Origin: an uncultured Eubacteriales bacterium
Lineage (GTDB): Bacteria > Bacillota > Clostridia > UBA1381 > UMGS1253
NCBI GenBank assembly: GCA_902492065.1
Contig: CABUKE010000002.1
Location: 124,001-188,000, forward strand
Length of the DNA: 64,000 nt
Reading direction: 5' to 3'
Position 1 is the stretch's first letter. Every line of letters begins with the position of its first letter. A model generated the notes under the pieces. That model saw only the letters and a program-made list of their open reading frames with translations. It had not been told where the DNA came from and did not search any database. A program made the position numbers and the translations under genes. Positions 50,184 to 58,261 of this stretch are shown here, in pieces.

Positions 50184-52109
50184 ATGGATACAACAATTGA
50201 TAAAGTCATTTTGCTTTTTAAAACCCATCTGGATGTCGGATTCACCGATTATGCAAGTACCGTCATTGACAATTATATACACAATTATATTCCAACGGCA
50301 ATCCAGCTTGCGGATACGTTGAAAAAAAGCGGCAGGAAAGAACGCTTTGTCTGGACAGTCGGTTCGTGGATGATTGAGCGCTATTTGGAAACGACGCAGG
50401 AGGCCGAACGAACAGCTATGGAGTGTGCGCTCCGTGCAGGCGATATCAGTTATCATGCCTTTCCTTTCACGACACATACAGAGGCTATGGATGCAGGGCT
50501 TTTCTGCTATGGGCTATCCATCGCAGAAAAGCTCGACCAGCAGTTTGGAAGAACAACCATAGCCGGAAAATACACCGATGTGCCTGGGCATACAAAAGCT
50601 ATGATCCCATATCTTTGTGAAAGAGGAATCAAGCTGATTCACATAGGGGTCAATCCCGCCTCCATGCCGCCGGACATTCCGGACTTTTTTGTGTGGCGTT
50701 TTGATAAAGACAGCGAGGTTACTGTCGTTTATAATAAGGGGTATTACGGGGAGGCTTGTCGGATTCCAAACACAAACACGATTATCCATTTCGCACACAC
50801 CAACGATAATTGTGGGCCGCAGAGCATTGCGGATGTTGAAGCAATTTATGATGAAATTCGTTCTGAATACCCGAATGCAAACATCATCGCAACCGATTTG
50901 AACGGAATGGCGCGCGAGGTGCTTGCCGTTAAGGACTCGCTTCCTGTTATTACAGAAGAAATTGGTGACACATGGATTCATGGTGCAGGTACGGATCCGC
51001 GTAAGGTGAGCAACTACCGTGCACTGCTCCGGCTCGTAGGTACGCTTCCTGCAGCAGAACGTAATGTACTTTACAAGCCATTGCTTCCCATACCGGAGCA
51101 TACATGGGGCATGGATGAAAAAACACATCTAAACGACTATGACACCTTTACGAAGCAAGCGCTGCAAGAAGCGCTCCAAACCGACAAATACCGGCGGTTT
51201 ATGGCTTCCTGGGACGAACAGCGCAGCTACATAACGCAAGCGGTTAATGTGCTCAGCGGAGAGGCAAAAGCGGCTGCTGAAGCAACAGTAAAAGAATATA
51301 AGATTGATGTTCCAAATTTGGATAACTATACGCCATGCGATGGGCATACTGATTTGCTGGTGGGTCGTTACACTGTTTCATTTGATAACGCAGGAGCTAT
51401 TTCCTCACTTTCTCGCGAAGGTAAAGCAGTTTTTTCTTCTTGTCAAATCGGTGGTTTTTCCTATCAGGTCTTTGGCTCGGAGGATTTTGACCGCTTTCAG
51501 GAGCAATATCTCACACATAAATTTGATTGGGCGTTGGAGGACTTTGGGAAAATCGGATGTGAAAAGGTATTTCGGCAGGGAAAGAATTATATTCCACGGC
51601 TAAAACAAGTCTATCAGCGTGGTACGGAGCTGCTTGTAGAGCTGGAGATACCTGAGGAAGCCTATATGCAATTCGGTTGTCCCCGCCGAGTATTTTCTTT
51701 GTATCAGTTTAATACAAATACAATATCTATTGATGTATCGTGGTTTGACAAGGATGCAAACCGGCTTGGAGAGGCAATATGGCTCGGCTTTCATATACCG
51801 CACACAACGTGTCTGGTTCGCAAGCTAGGAAAATGGATTGATACACAGTCCGTTATCAGCAAAGGCGGACGCACGCTGCACGCAAGCGACTTTGGCGTAA
51901 AACTGGTTAGCAATGGTGAAGCCACAAGCATTGAAAGCCTTGATACCGCGCTTGTTGCACCTGGAGCACCGTCTCTGCTGAATTTTACAGATAATTTGCC
52001 AGACCCGACACAAGGAATCGCCTTTAACTTATACAATAATATATGGGGAACAAACTTCCCAATGTGGTATCTGGAAGACGCACGGTTCCGGTTCGTGATT
52101 TCGATTTAA
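50184..52109 (+). CDS. DUF5054 / GH38-like glycoside hydrolase, cytosolic
   Basis: This is a 641-residue protein without signal peptide. The N-terminal barrel opens KTHLDVGFTDY (His15 and Asp17 match the His-x-Asp zinc ligands of GH38 alpha-mannosidases). TDVPGHTKAMIPYLCERGI near residue 131 matches the GH38 nucleophile region (Asp near 132, then P-G-H). HTEAMD near residue 98 gives a further His. The C-terminal half is beta-rich. These features suggest an active retaining alpha-glycosidase related to GH38, although GH38 enzymes are usually longer. It follows the DUF212 gene by 23 bases with AGGAGGAG upstream. Substrate unknown. Confidence 0.8.
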   Translation: MDTTIDKVILLFKTHLDVGFTDYASTVIDNYIHNYIPTAIQLADTLKKSGRKERFVWTVGSWMIERYLETTQEAERTAMECALRAGDISYHAFPFTTHTEAMDAGLFCYGLSIAEKLDQQFGRTTIAGKYTDVPGHTKAMIPYLCERGIKLIHIGVNPASMPPDIPDFFVWRFDKDSEVTVVYNKGYYGEACRIPNTNTIIHFAHTNDNCGPQSIADVEAIYDEIRSEYPNANIIATDLNGMAREVLAVKDSLPVITEEIGDTWIHGAGTDPRKVSNYRALLRLVGTLPAAERNVLYKPLLPIPEHTWGMDEKTHLNDYDTFTKQALQEALQTDKYRRFMASWDEQRSYITQAVNVLSGEAKAAAEATVKEYKIDVPNLDNYTPCDGHTDLLVGRYTVSFDNAGAISSLSREGKAVFSSCQIGGFSYQVFGSEDFDRFQEQYLTHKFDWALEDFGKIGCEKVFRQGKNYIPRLKQVYQRGTELLVELEIPEEAYMQFGCPRRVFSLYQFNTNTISIDVSWFDKDANRLGEAIWLGFHIPHTTCLVRKLGKWIDTQSVISKGGRTLHASDFGVKLVSNGEATSIESLDTALVAPGAPSLLNFTDNLPDPTQGIAFNLYNNIWGTNFPMWYLEDARFRFVISI

Positions 52110-52141
52110 GGTTAATTTAATACAATTTTAATAATTTGTTC

Positions 52142-52170
52142 TTGAATTATTCATTCATTCATAGTATAAT
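52142..52170 (+). promoter_or_regulatory. Promoter of ireB
   Basis: TTGAAT (52142-52147), 17-base spacer, TATAAT (52165-52170). Confidence 0.85.
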
Positions 52171-52207
52171 AAAGCTATGCAAATCAAGCAAAGGGGGGCG
52201 AAAATGT

Positions 52208-52462
52208 ATGCCTATGTATGAAACGATGAAATTTGATAATATGGAAAACGAACGCGCAAAAGAAGTGCAGGATATTATCTGTGCGGTGTATAACGCGTTA
52301 AAGGTTAAGGGCTATAATCCAGTCAGTCAGCTTGTAGGCTACATTCTTTCCGGCGACCCGACGTATATTACAAATTACAATAATGCGAGAAGCATTATCA
52401 ACCGTGTCGAACGGGATGAAATATTAGAGGAACTGGTGAAAAATTATTTGAAAGAATTATAA
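52208..52462 (+). CDS. IreB family regulatory phosphoprotein (UPF0297)
   Basis: This is an 84-residue protein. TMKFDNMENERAKEVQ, VYNALKVKGYNPVSQLVGYI and SGDPTYITNYNNARSII are the UPF0297/IreB hallmarks. In Enterococcus IreB is phosphorylated by the Ser/Thr kinase IreK and tunes cephalosporin tolerance. The N-terminal Thr in ETMKF corresponds to the phosphorylated region. It usually sits with yrrK and yrzB after alaS; here it is alone with its own promoter and terminator. ATG 52208 follows AAAGGGGGGC. Confidence 0.93.
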   Translation: MPMYETMKFDNMENERAKEVQDIICAVYNALKVKGYNPVSQLVGYILSGDPTYITNYNNARSIINRVERDEILEELVKNYLKEL

Positions 52463-52463
52463 T

Positions 52464-52499
52464 AAAAGCTCCGCATAAGTAATGTGCGGGGCTTTTATT
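52464..52499 (+). terminator. Intrinsic terminator after ireB
   Basis: AAAAGCTCCGCA (52464-52475) pairs with TGCGGGGCTTTT (52485-52496) with one G-U pair. Confidence 0.9.
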
Positions 52500-52608
52500 A
52501 TGCGTCTGTTTCATGTCGGCAAAGAAATGGGGGAGTGAAAAACTTGTGTTTTTTGTAGAGAAAGTGCTGGATTATAGCCCTTAACCTTTAACAGGAATCT
52601 ACTTTAAA

Positions 52609-52773
52609 TTGATCCCTGTGCAGGATGGCGTTTGCACAGCCAAAAGCATAAAAAAGTCCGCAGGAATCAAGGAGGGGCAAATTCCTGCGGAGTATTTTAA
52701 CGGCCAAATAAGATTTGACCGGAAATACTGTTTTTTTATAGTATCAGTCTATGATGCGGCTGAAAATCGGTGA
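52609..52773 (+). other. Possible short open reading frame or gene remnant in the 52463-52841 gap
   Basis: A frame open from 52585 has a TTG at 52609 and 54 codons to TGA 52771-52773. The translation looks protein-like, with RFDRKYCFFIVSVYDAAENR near the end resembling the last strand of an Ig- or Fn3-like domain. The only ribosome site (AGGA at 52593-52596) is poor, and the same bases form three stable hairpins. It may be the tail of a decayed gene or may not be translated. Confidence 0.25.
52616..52738 (+). ncRNA. Three tandem hairpins followed by a T-run, possible structured RNA
   Basis: Hairpin 1: CTGTGCA (52616-52622) with TGCACAG (52633-52639). Hairpin 2: TCCGCAGGAAT (52657-52667) with ATTCCTGCGGA (52681-52691), perfect 11 bp, whose 13-base loop holds AAGGAGGGG. 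Hairpin 3: 52701-52709 with 52713-52721, nine pairs with one G-U, loop AAG. Seven T follow at 52732-52738. No clear promoter was found. The region is otherwise the only gap above 300 bases in the window. Confidence 0.35.
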
Positions 52774-52792
52774 CAGATTTTTTGTAATTTAC

Positions 52793-52807
52793 CATAAAAG
52801 TTTTATG
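52793..52807 (+). repeat. Perfect 15-base palindrome before the DUF6873 gene
   Basis: CATAAAA-G-TTTTATG is a perfect inverted repeat 35 bases before the start at 52842, placed where an operator or promoter would lie. No regulator is recognised. Confidence 0.4.
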
Positions 52808-52841
52808 TAAATAAAAAACCGAAACAAAAGAGGGGAGTCAA

Positions 52842-53594
52842 GTGCGTGCTTTATCACTTCCATATCTACCAGAACATACCATTTTCGGCGTTCTGGTAGA
52901 TTTTCGAACAGACCAAAAAATTATAAAAAACATTGAAAAGCTGGGAATTGCCGTATACCGCAGCAGGGAGGTGCAAACTGTACATCCGGCCATTCAAGGG
53001 CATGCAGATATTGGATTGTGCCATGTCGGAAAAGAAACCTTTGTATGCGAACCGACACTCTATGAATATTATAAACAGCTTTTTGATGGTTTACCCATAA
53101 ACTTAATCGCAGGAAAATCGATTTTGACAAGTACATACCCGCAGGATATCGCATATAATGTAGCACGGATTGGAAGCTTCGCCTTCCACAACTTTTCTCA
53201 TTGTGACCCAAAAATAAGCGAACAGTTTAAACGACTTGGTGTACATATGATTACCGTTGCACAGGGGTATAGCAAATGTAATCTGTGCCCGATAAGCGAA
53301 AATGCACTTATCACGGAGGATGAATCCATTTATAAACATGCGGTAAAAGCCGGATTTGACGTATTAAAAATTGCAAAAGGATATGTCCGTTTAGATGGAT
53401 TTCCTTACGGATTTTTCGGCGGCGCAAGCGGAATGCTCGGGCCAAAATGTCTCGCTGTAACTGGCAGCCTTTGTTATCATCCAGACAGAAAGGCCATTAG
53501 TGCCTTTTGCGCCAAATATGACGTAAAAATATATGAATTATCACAGGAAATTCCGGTTGACATTGGCTCTATATTGCCAATTTTTGAAGAATAG
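52842..53594 (+). CDS. DUF6873 family protein
   Basis: This is a 250-residue soluble protein. The patterns QGHADIGLCHVGKETFVCEP, YNVARIGSFAFHN, AQGYSKCNLCPISENALITED and GFFGGASGMLG are those of DUF6873 proteins, which have the fold of guanidino-group-modifying (amidinotransferase-like) enzymes. The conserved His, Asp and Cys could form an active site, but no reaction is known to me. GTG 52842 follows GAGGGGA. It ends two bases before the ytxC start, indicating coupling with a sporulation-family gene. Confidence 0.75.
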   Translation: MRALSLPYLPEHTIFGVLVDFRTDQKIIKNIEKLGIAVYRSREVQTVHPAIQGHADIGLCHVGKETFVCEPTLYEYYKQLFDGLPINLIAGKSILTSTYPQDIAYNVARIGSFAFHNFSHCDPKISEQFKRLGVHMITVAQGYSKCNLCPISENALITEDESIYKHAVKAGFDVLKIAKGYVRLDGFPYGFFGGASGMLGPKCLAVTGSLCYHPDRKAISAFCAKYDVKIYELSQEIPVDIGSILPIFEE

Positions 53595-53596
53595 TA

Positions 53597-54460
53597 TTGC
53601 TTAAAATTGCTTGTATAGATAGGAACACACATGCCATACTAAAATTATCGCCGAAAGGATGTGAATGTGTGACGAAAACGGTATCTGTCGGGTTAGTGGA
53701 AGAAACAAAAATCAACTATATTACGTTTCAGCTTCATAGCCAGTCGGAGCTCATATTTTTTTGTGAAGATTTGGCCAATTATATTATAAATAAATATCAC
53801 AAAAATTTTCTTACCTATATTATCCATAAGAATTATGGATATTTTAATAGAAGTGAAAAACAGGCCGTATTTGAATTGGCGCAAAATTTATTTTCGAACA
53901 TTTATTCTGTTGGTGAAAACATTGAACAGGCATTGATTCAAACGAAATTGTACGATTATTTTACACAGGAACAAACTGATACGATTGTATTGGAAGGATT
54001 TATCCAATTTCGGCTCATAAATAGCTTCGAAGAGTTGGAATGGCTCGTTGACAGCGCAGTAGATGAATTTATGATTCAGAAAGAATATGAGAACTTTATA
54101 TCCATGCTGAAACAGTTTGTCAGCGCACAGGCGCCGCTTGTGCGGCTTATTCATATCTGTCCGCAAATGAGCGGACGATATGACCTCTATGATGAAAATT
54201 TTGATGCGCTCACAGAGAGTCAGATTTTGGGGCTTGATCCGGAATCTTTTGAAGGATATGTGAATGACGATGATTTGTTGTTGTCGGCGTTAATCAGCCT
54301 TGCACCAAAAAAAATATGGATTCATGATTTTCAAAGCTTTACAAATAAGCAGCTCTATGAAACCATGCAAAAAGTATTTCCAGAACGAATTACTATATGT
54401 AAAGGATGCAAATTATGTACCAAAAATAACATTCCAATTCAGATAAAGAACAATTTATAA
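53597..54460 (+). CDS. ytxC: YtxC-family putative sporulation protein
   Basis: This is a 287-residue protein with FFCEDLANYIINKYHKNF, an all-helical middle, EGFIQFRLINSFEELEWLVDSAVDEFMIQKEYENFISMLK in pieces, and a C-terminal domain ending near CKGCKLC, as in YtxC. The TTG at 53597 gives a length like the family; GTG 53669 has a better ribosome site (AAAGGA, 9 bases) and would remove 24 residues. Base composition is more AT-rich than in neighbours. YtxC is found in spore formers, but its role is poorly defined. Confidence 0.78.
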   Translation: MLKIACIDRNTHAILKLSPKGCECVTKTVSVGLVEETKINYITFQLHSQSELIFFCEDLANYIINKYHKNFLTYIIHKNYGYFNRSEKQAVFELAQNLFSNIYSVGENIEQALIQTKLYDYFTQEQTDTIVLEGFIQFRLINSFEELEWLVDSAVDEFMIQKEYENFISMLKQFVSAQAPLVRLIHICPQMSGRYDLYDENFDALTESQILGLDPESFEGYVNDDDLLLSALISLAPKKIWIHDFQSFTNKQLYETMQKVFPERITICKGCKLCTKNNIPIQIKNNL

Positions 54461-54506
54461 GAATTAGATTGATGAAGAATTACACACTCCCCCTGTTGAA
54501 TACAAT

Positions 54507-54541
54507 AAAAAAGCTCCTGTAAAAATACAGGAGTTTTTTAC
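54507..54541. terminator. Bidirectional terminator between ytxC and aspS
   Basis: CTCCTGTA (54514-54521) pairs with TACAGGAG (54526-54533). An A-run on the left and a T-run on the right let it work for both converging transcripts. Confidence 0.9.
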
Positions 54542-54548
54542 TTTCCTA

Positions 54549-56333
54549 TTATTTTTTATCTTCTTGCGCTAGCGCAATTCCCAATTCCTTCAGTTGTTTG
54601 CTGTCAACCATATCCGGCGCATTCATCATCAGATCGGACGCATTCTGCACTTTTGGAAATGCAATCACTTCGCGGATGGAATCGGCTCCGCACAGGAGCA
54701 TAACAAAACGGTCAAGTCCATATGCCATACCACCGTGCGGCGGTGTGCCATATTTGAACGCTTCCATCAGATGCCCAAAGCGTTCCCACGCTTCTTCCTT
54801 TGTGAATCCAAGCACCTCAAACATCTTTTCCTGCAATTCAGAATTAAAAATTCGGATGCTGCCGCCGCCCAGCTCACAGCCATTCAAAATAATGTCATAC
54901 GCCTTAGCCCGAACCTTCCCCGGTTCACTATCCAGCAACGCTAAATCCTCGTCCATCGGCGCGGTAAACGGATGGTGCTTTGCCACATAGCGGTCTTCTT
55001 CCTCACTGTACTCGAGCAATGGAAACTCCGTCACCCAGAGCAGGTTAAATTTATTTTTATCAATCAAATCAAGCCGTCTTGCAACTTCGCAGCGAAGCGC
55101 GCCAAGTGCGTCAAATACGACATTGTCCCGGTCTGCGACGAACAGGAGGGTATCCCCTGCCTCAGCCTGCGTCCGATTAAAAATAGCCTCAAGCTCTTCC
55201 TCTTTGAAAAACTTTGCAATTGGGGACCGAACACCGTTTTCTTCGCGTATGATCCATGCAAGCCCCTTTGCCCGGTACGTCTTCACAAACTCGCCTAGGG
55301 AATCTATCTCCTTGCGGCTGAGCTTATCCGCACCACCCTTTACATTGATCGCCCGCACGCTTCCGCCATTTGCAACTGCACCGGAAAATACGCCAAAGCC
55401 ACAATCCTTTACCAAATCGCTAATGTTGACAAGCTCCAGCCCGAAGCGAGTGTCCGGCTTATCCGACCCAAAGCGTTCCATTGCCTCTTGGTACGGCATC
55501 CGCAAAAACGGCGTCTGCACCTCTATATCCAATGCTTCTTTAAACACACGCGCAATCATCTGTTCATTAATTGAAATGACGTCGTCAATTTCCACAAAAG
55601 ACATCTCAAGGTCAATCTGGGTAAACTCCGGCTGACGGTCTGCGCGCAGGTCCTCGTCGCGGAAGCATTTTACGATTTGGAAATACCGGTCCATCCCTGC
55701 CAGCATCAGAAGCTGTTTATACTGCTGCGGCGACTGCGGAAGCGCATAAAACTTTCCGTGGTGCACACGGCTCGGAACCAGATAGTCGCGTGCACCCTCC
55801 GGCGTACTCTTGGTCAGCATTGGCGTTTCGATTTCCAAAAAGCCGTTTTCATCATAAAAATCGCGTGCAATTTTTGCAATTTTATGCCGCAGCTCGATAT
55901 TTCTCTGCATAGGGCTGCGACGTAAGTCCAGATAGCGATACTTTAGCCGCAGTTCATCTTTCACGTCGGTTTCCGCCTTAATTTCAAACGGCGGTGTTTC
56001 CGCCTTGCTCAGAATACGCAGTTCGCTTACTTTGATTTCAATCATTCCGGTCGGAAGCTTTGGATTCGGCGCGCTGCGTTTTACAATCTCGCCCGACGCT
56101 GCGATAACAAACTCATTGCGCAGGGTTGCCGCTTTTTCAAAAATTTCCGAATTGATATCTGTATCAAAAGAAAGCTGAATAATCCCGTAGCGGTCCCGCA
56201 AATCAATGAAAATAAGCGAACCAAGGTTGCGGTACACGTCTACCCAGCCCATAACCGTTACCGTTTCTCCAATGTTTGCTTCCGAAAGCTGCCCGCAGTA
56301 GTGCGTGCGTTTCATACCATGCAATGTGTCCAT
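54549..56333 (-). CDS. aspS: Aspartate--tRNA ligase, bacterial type
   Basis: This is a 594-residue class II synthetase. The N-terminal OB fold (GQLSEANIGETVTVMGWVDVYR) is followed by motif 2 (FRDEDLRADRQPEFTQID), the bacterial GAD insertion and motif 3 (GLDRFVMLLCG). It charges tRNA-Asp in the cytosol. The start at 56333 has GGATGGGG upstream. It lies 18 bases after hisS, the usual Firmicute hisS-aspS pair. No T-box leader is seen. Whether it is discriminating or also charges tRNA-Asn cannot be told here. Confidence 0.97.
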   Translation of the reverse strand: MDTLHGMKRTHYCGQLSEANIGETVTVMGWVDVYRNLGSLIFIDLRDRYGIIQLSFDTDINSEIFEKAATLRNEFVIAASGEIVKRSAPNPKLPTGMIEIKVSELRILSKAETPPFEIKAETDVKDELRLKYRYLDLRRSPMQRNIELRHKIAKIARDFYDENGFLEIETPMLTKSTPEGARDYLVPSRVHHGKFYALPQSPQQYKQLLMLAGMDRYFQIVKCFRDEDLRADRQPEFTQIDLEMSFVEIDDVISINEQMIARVFKEALDIEVQTPFLRMPYQEAMERFGSDKPDTRFGLELVNISDLVKDCGFGVFSGAVANGGSVRAINVKGGADKLSRKEIDSLGEFVKTYRAKGLAWIIREENGVRSPIAKFFKEEELEAIFNRTQAEAGDTLLFVADRDNVVFDALGALRCEVARRLDLIDKNKFNLLWVTEFPLLEYSEEEDRYVAKHHPFTAPMDEDLALLDSEPGKVRAKAYDIILNGCELGGGSIRIFNSELQEKMFEVLGFTKEEAWERFGHLMEAFKYGTPPHGGMAYGLDRFVMLLCGADSIREVIAFPKVQNASDLMMNAPDMVDSKQLKELGIALAQEDKK

Positions 56334-56351
56334 TGTTCCCCATCCTATCTT

Positions 56352-57602
56352 TTATTTTAAATAATTTTCGATTTTGTCAAGTTCCACGGTGACGCATTCG
56401 CCGTCGGCCATCCGCTTTAATACTGCTTTATTCTGTACAATTTCGTCATCACCAAGAACGACAACATACTTGTAACCGGACTTGTCCGCATATTTCATCT
56501 GTGCTTTCAGGCTCCGGCCCATCCGATCCTTTTCACAGGATATTCCATTTTTGCGCAAATTATAAACGAGTGTTTCTGCATATGCGTCTGCTGCCGCGCC
56601 GATATTGGCAACAAAAAGCTTCGGCAGTTCAGCCTCGCCAAAGGATAAGCCCTTCTGCTCCATTACCATAAGCAGCCGTTCCATACCCAGCGCAAAGCCA
56701 ATCCCTGGCGTCGGCGCGCCGCCCAACTCTTCAATCAGCCCGTCATAGCGTCCGCCGCCGCAGACCGCAGACTGGGAACCAATATCGTTCGACGTAATTT
56801 CAAAAACAGTCTTCGTATAATAATCAAGCCCGCGCACAATGTCCGGATCGACGGTATACACTATCCCCATGCCATCCAGCGCAGTCTTTACCGCATCGAA
56901 ATGCTCCCGGCATTCGCCGCACAAATACTCAATCAGCTTTGGAGCTTTTTTTGCGAGCGCGCCGCATATCGGCGACTTACAGTCCAGAATCCGCAGCGGA
57001 TTGCGCTCCAGCCTGCTTTTACATGTATCACAAAGCTCGTCGTAATGCTCCTTAAAATACGCAATCAAAACCTCATTATATGCTTTCCGGCATTCGGGAC
57101 ATCCAATCGAATTGATATTCAGCGCCAATTCCTGAAGTCCCAGCTCGCTCAAAAACAGCATTGCCAGGGAAATGATCTCCGCATCAACTGTAGGTGCCTG
57201 CGACCCGAACACCTCTACGCCAAACTGGTGAAACTCACGCAATCGTCCAGCCTGTGGCTTTTCATAACGGAAGCAGGGAATCAGATAAAACAATTTGACC
57301 GGCAAGGGCTGTGCACCCAAATTATGCTCAATGTACGCACGAGCAGCAGAAGCAGTTCCCTCCGGACGAAGTGTGATACTGCGGTTGCCTTTATCCTCAA
57401 AGGTGTACATCTGCTTTTCCACAACGTCAGTCGTATCCCCTACACCCCGCAAAAACAGCTCCGTATGCTCAAAGGTCGGCGTGCGGATTTCACCATATCC
57501 GAACCGGCGGCACAAATCGCGCGCCCGTTCCTCAATGTATTGCCATTTATAACTGTCAGATGCCAAAATATCGTTTGTGCCTCTCGGCGCTTTTGTCAGC
57601 AT
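56352..57602 (-). CDS. hisS: Histidine--tRNA ligase
   Basis: This is a 416-residue class II synthetase. KAPRGTNDIL opens the fold, TLRPEGTASAARAY is motif 2 start, REFHQFGVEVFG follows, the histidine-specific GLDYYTKTVFEI is present, and GIGFALGMERLL is motif 3. A Cys-rich pair (CPECR, CGECREH) lies in the inserted region. ATG 57602 (TTG/ATG-initiated longer form rejected) follows GGAGGA at the right distance. It leads the hisS-aspS unit with its own promoter. Confidence 0.97.
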   Translation of the reverse strand: MLTKAPRGTNDILASDSYKWQYIEERARDLCRRFGYGEIRTPTFEHTELFLRGVGDTTDVVEKQMYTFEDKGNRSITLRPEGTASAARAYIEHNLGAQPLPVKLFYLIPCFRYEKPQAGRLREFHQFGVEVFGSQAPTVDAEIISLAMLFLSELGLQELALNINSIGCPECRKAYNEVLIAYFKEHYDELCDTCKSRLERNPLRILDCKSPICGALAKKAPKLIEYLCGECREHFDAVKTALDGMGIVYTVDPDIVRGLDYYTKTVFEITSNDIGSQSAVCGGGRYDGLIEELGGAPTPGIGFALGMERLLMVMEQKGLSFGEAELPKLFVANIGAAADAYAETLVYNLRKNGISCEKDRMGRSLKAQMKYADKSGYKYVVVLGDDEIVQNKAVLKRMADGECVTVELDKIENYLK

Positions 57603-57648
57603 GTATACTCCTCCAAATTCCAATTCACCATATGCTTACGTAACAAGG

Positions 57649-57672
57649 AAACTCCCCCAAATGGGAGAGTTT
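57649..57672 (-). promoter_or_regulatory. Hairpin in the hisS leader
   Basis: On the - strand AAACTCTCCC pairs with GGGGGAGTTT with one G-U pair and a 4-base loop. It lies in the roughly 85-base 5' leader. It is too small and lacks the conserved bulge for a T-box. Confidence 0.5.
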
Positions 57673-57692
57673 ACAAGTAAATGCTCTTTATT

Positions 57693-57721
57693 ATTGTATC
57701 GTCATTTTCTGCCAAAGTCAA
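57693..57721 (-). promoter_or_regulatory. Promoter of hisS-aspS
   Basis: Reading the - strand, TTGACT (57721-57716), a 17-base spacer and TACAAT (57698-57693). Confidence 0.8.
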
Positions 57722-57735
57722 GGCTTTTTTGCGTG

Positions 57736-58212
57736 TTATCGAGGATAACACTTTTCATAATCTACCAAAGTCATGCCTTTATAACTTGTCACGTGCCGTC
57801 CTGTTTGGACATAGCTAAGTTTTTCGTATAAATGACAGTTTCCCGCTTCCTGCAAGATGGTATCTAAGCGCCAACATCTCACAGCAGGATAAAGCAGTTC
57901 AAGCTTTCGCATTGCCTCCTGTGCGATTCCCCTGTTTTGATACTCCGGCAGAACACACAGTGCGCTCACCTGACAACTTTTATCTCGCCCTTCGTGGATT
58001 CTGACACAACCGGCAAGCCTTCCTCCAACAAGAAAACCATATGCGGCAGTTCCGCTTCGGCAAAGTTTTTGGAGTATTACTGCCTCTGTTTCCATAGCGG
58101 GGCTTGTATCGTAGTCCTTATACTTTTCCAGCAACGGTAAAAAGGCGGCCTGCTGGATATGATATATGTTTGAGACGTCCTTTTCCGTTAGCTTAATAAG
58201 CTCCAAGTCCAA
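57736..58212 (-). CDS. GNAT-family N-acetyltransferase
   Basis: The protein has 158 residues. VSALCVLPEYQNRGIAQEAMRKLE is the GNAT beta-4 and acetyl-CoA loop (Q/R-x-x-G-I/x-A), and CHLYEKLSYVQTGR matches the terminal helix-strand. Start TTG 58212 is preferred because GAGG ends 7 bases upstream; a GTG three codons earlier overlaps that site. The substrate is unknown. It is separated from engB by about 50 bases and may be read through from it; its end lies just upstream of the hisS promoter. Confidence 0.85.
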   Translation of the reverse strand: MDLELIKLTEKDVSNIYHIQQAAFLPLLEKYKDYDTSPAMETEAVILQKLCRSGTAAYGFLVGGRLAGCVRIHEGRDKSCQVSALCVLPEYQNRGIAQEAMRKLELLYPAVRCWRLDTILQEAGNCHLYEKLSYVQTGRHVTSYKGMTLVDYEKCYPR

Positions 58213-58261
58213 ATCTAACACCTCAAAAGCTGCTTTATTTACATAATATAATTATGGTAAA

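Noticed and set aside
57603..57735. T-box leader for hisS-aspS
   Set aside because: The leader from the mapped promoter is under 100 bases and lacks the specifier loop and the conserved TGGNACCGCG-type bulge; only one small hairpin is present.
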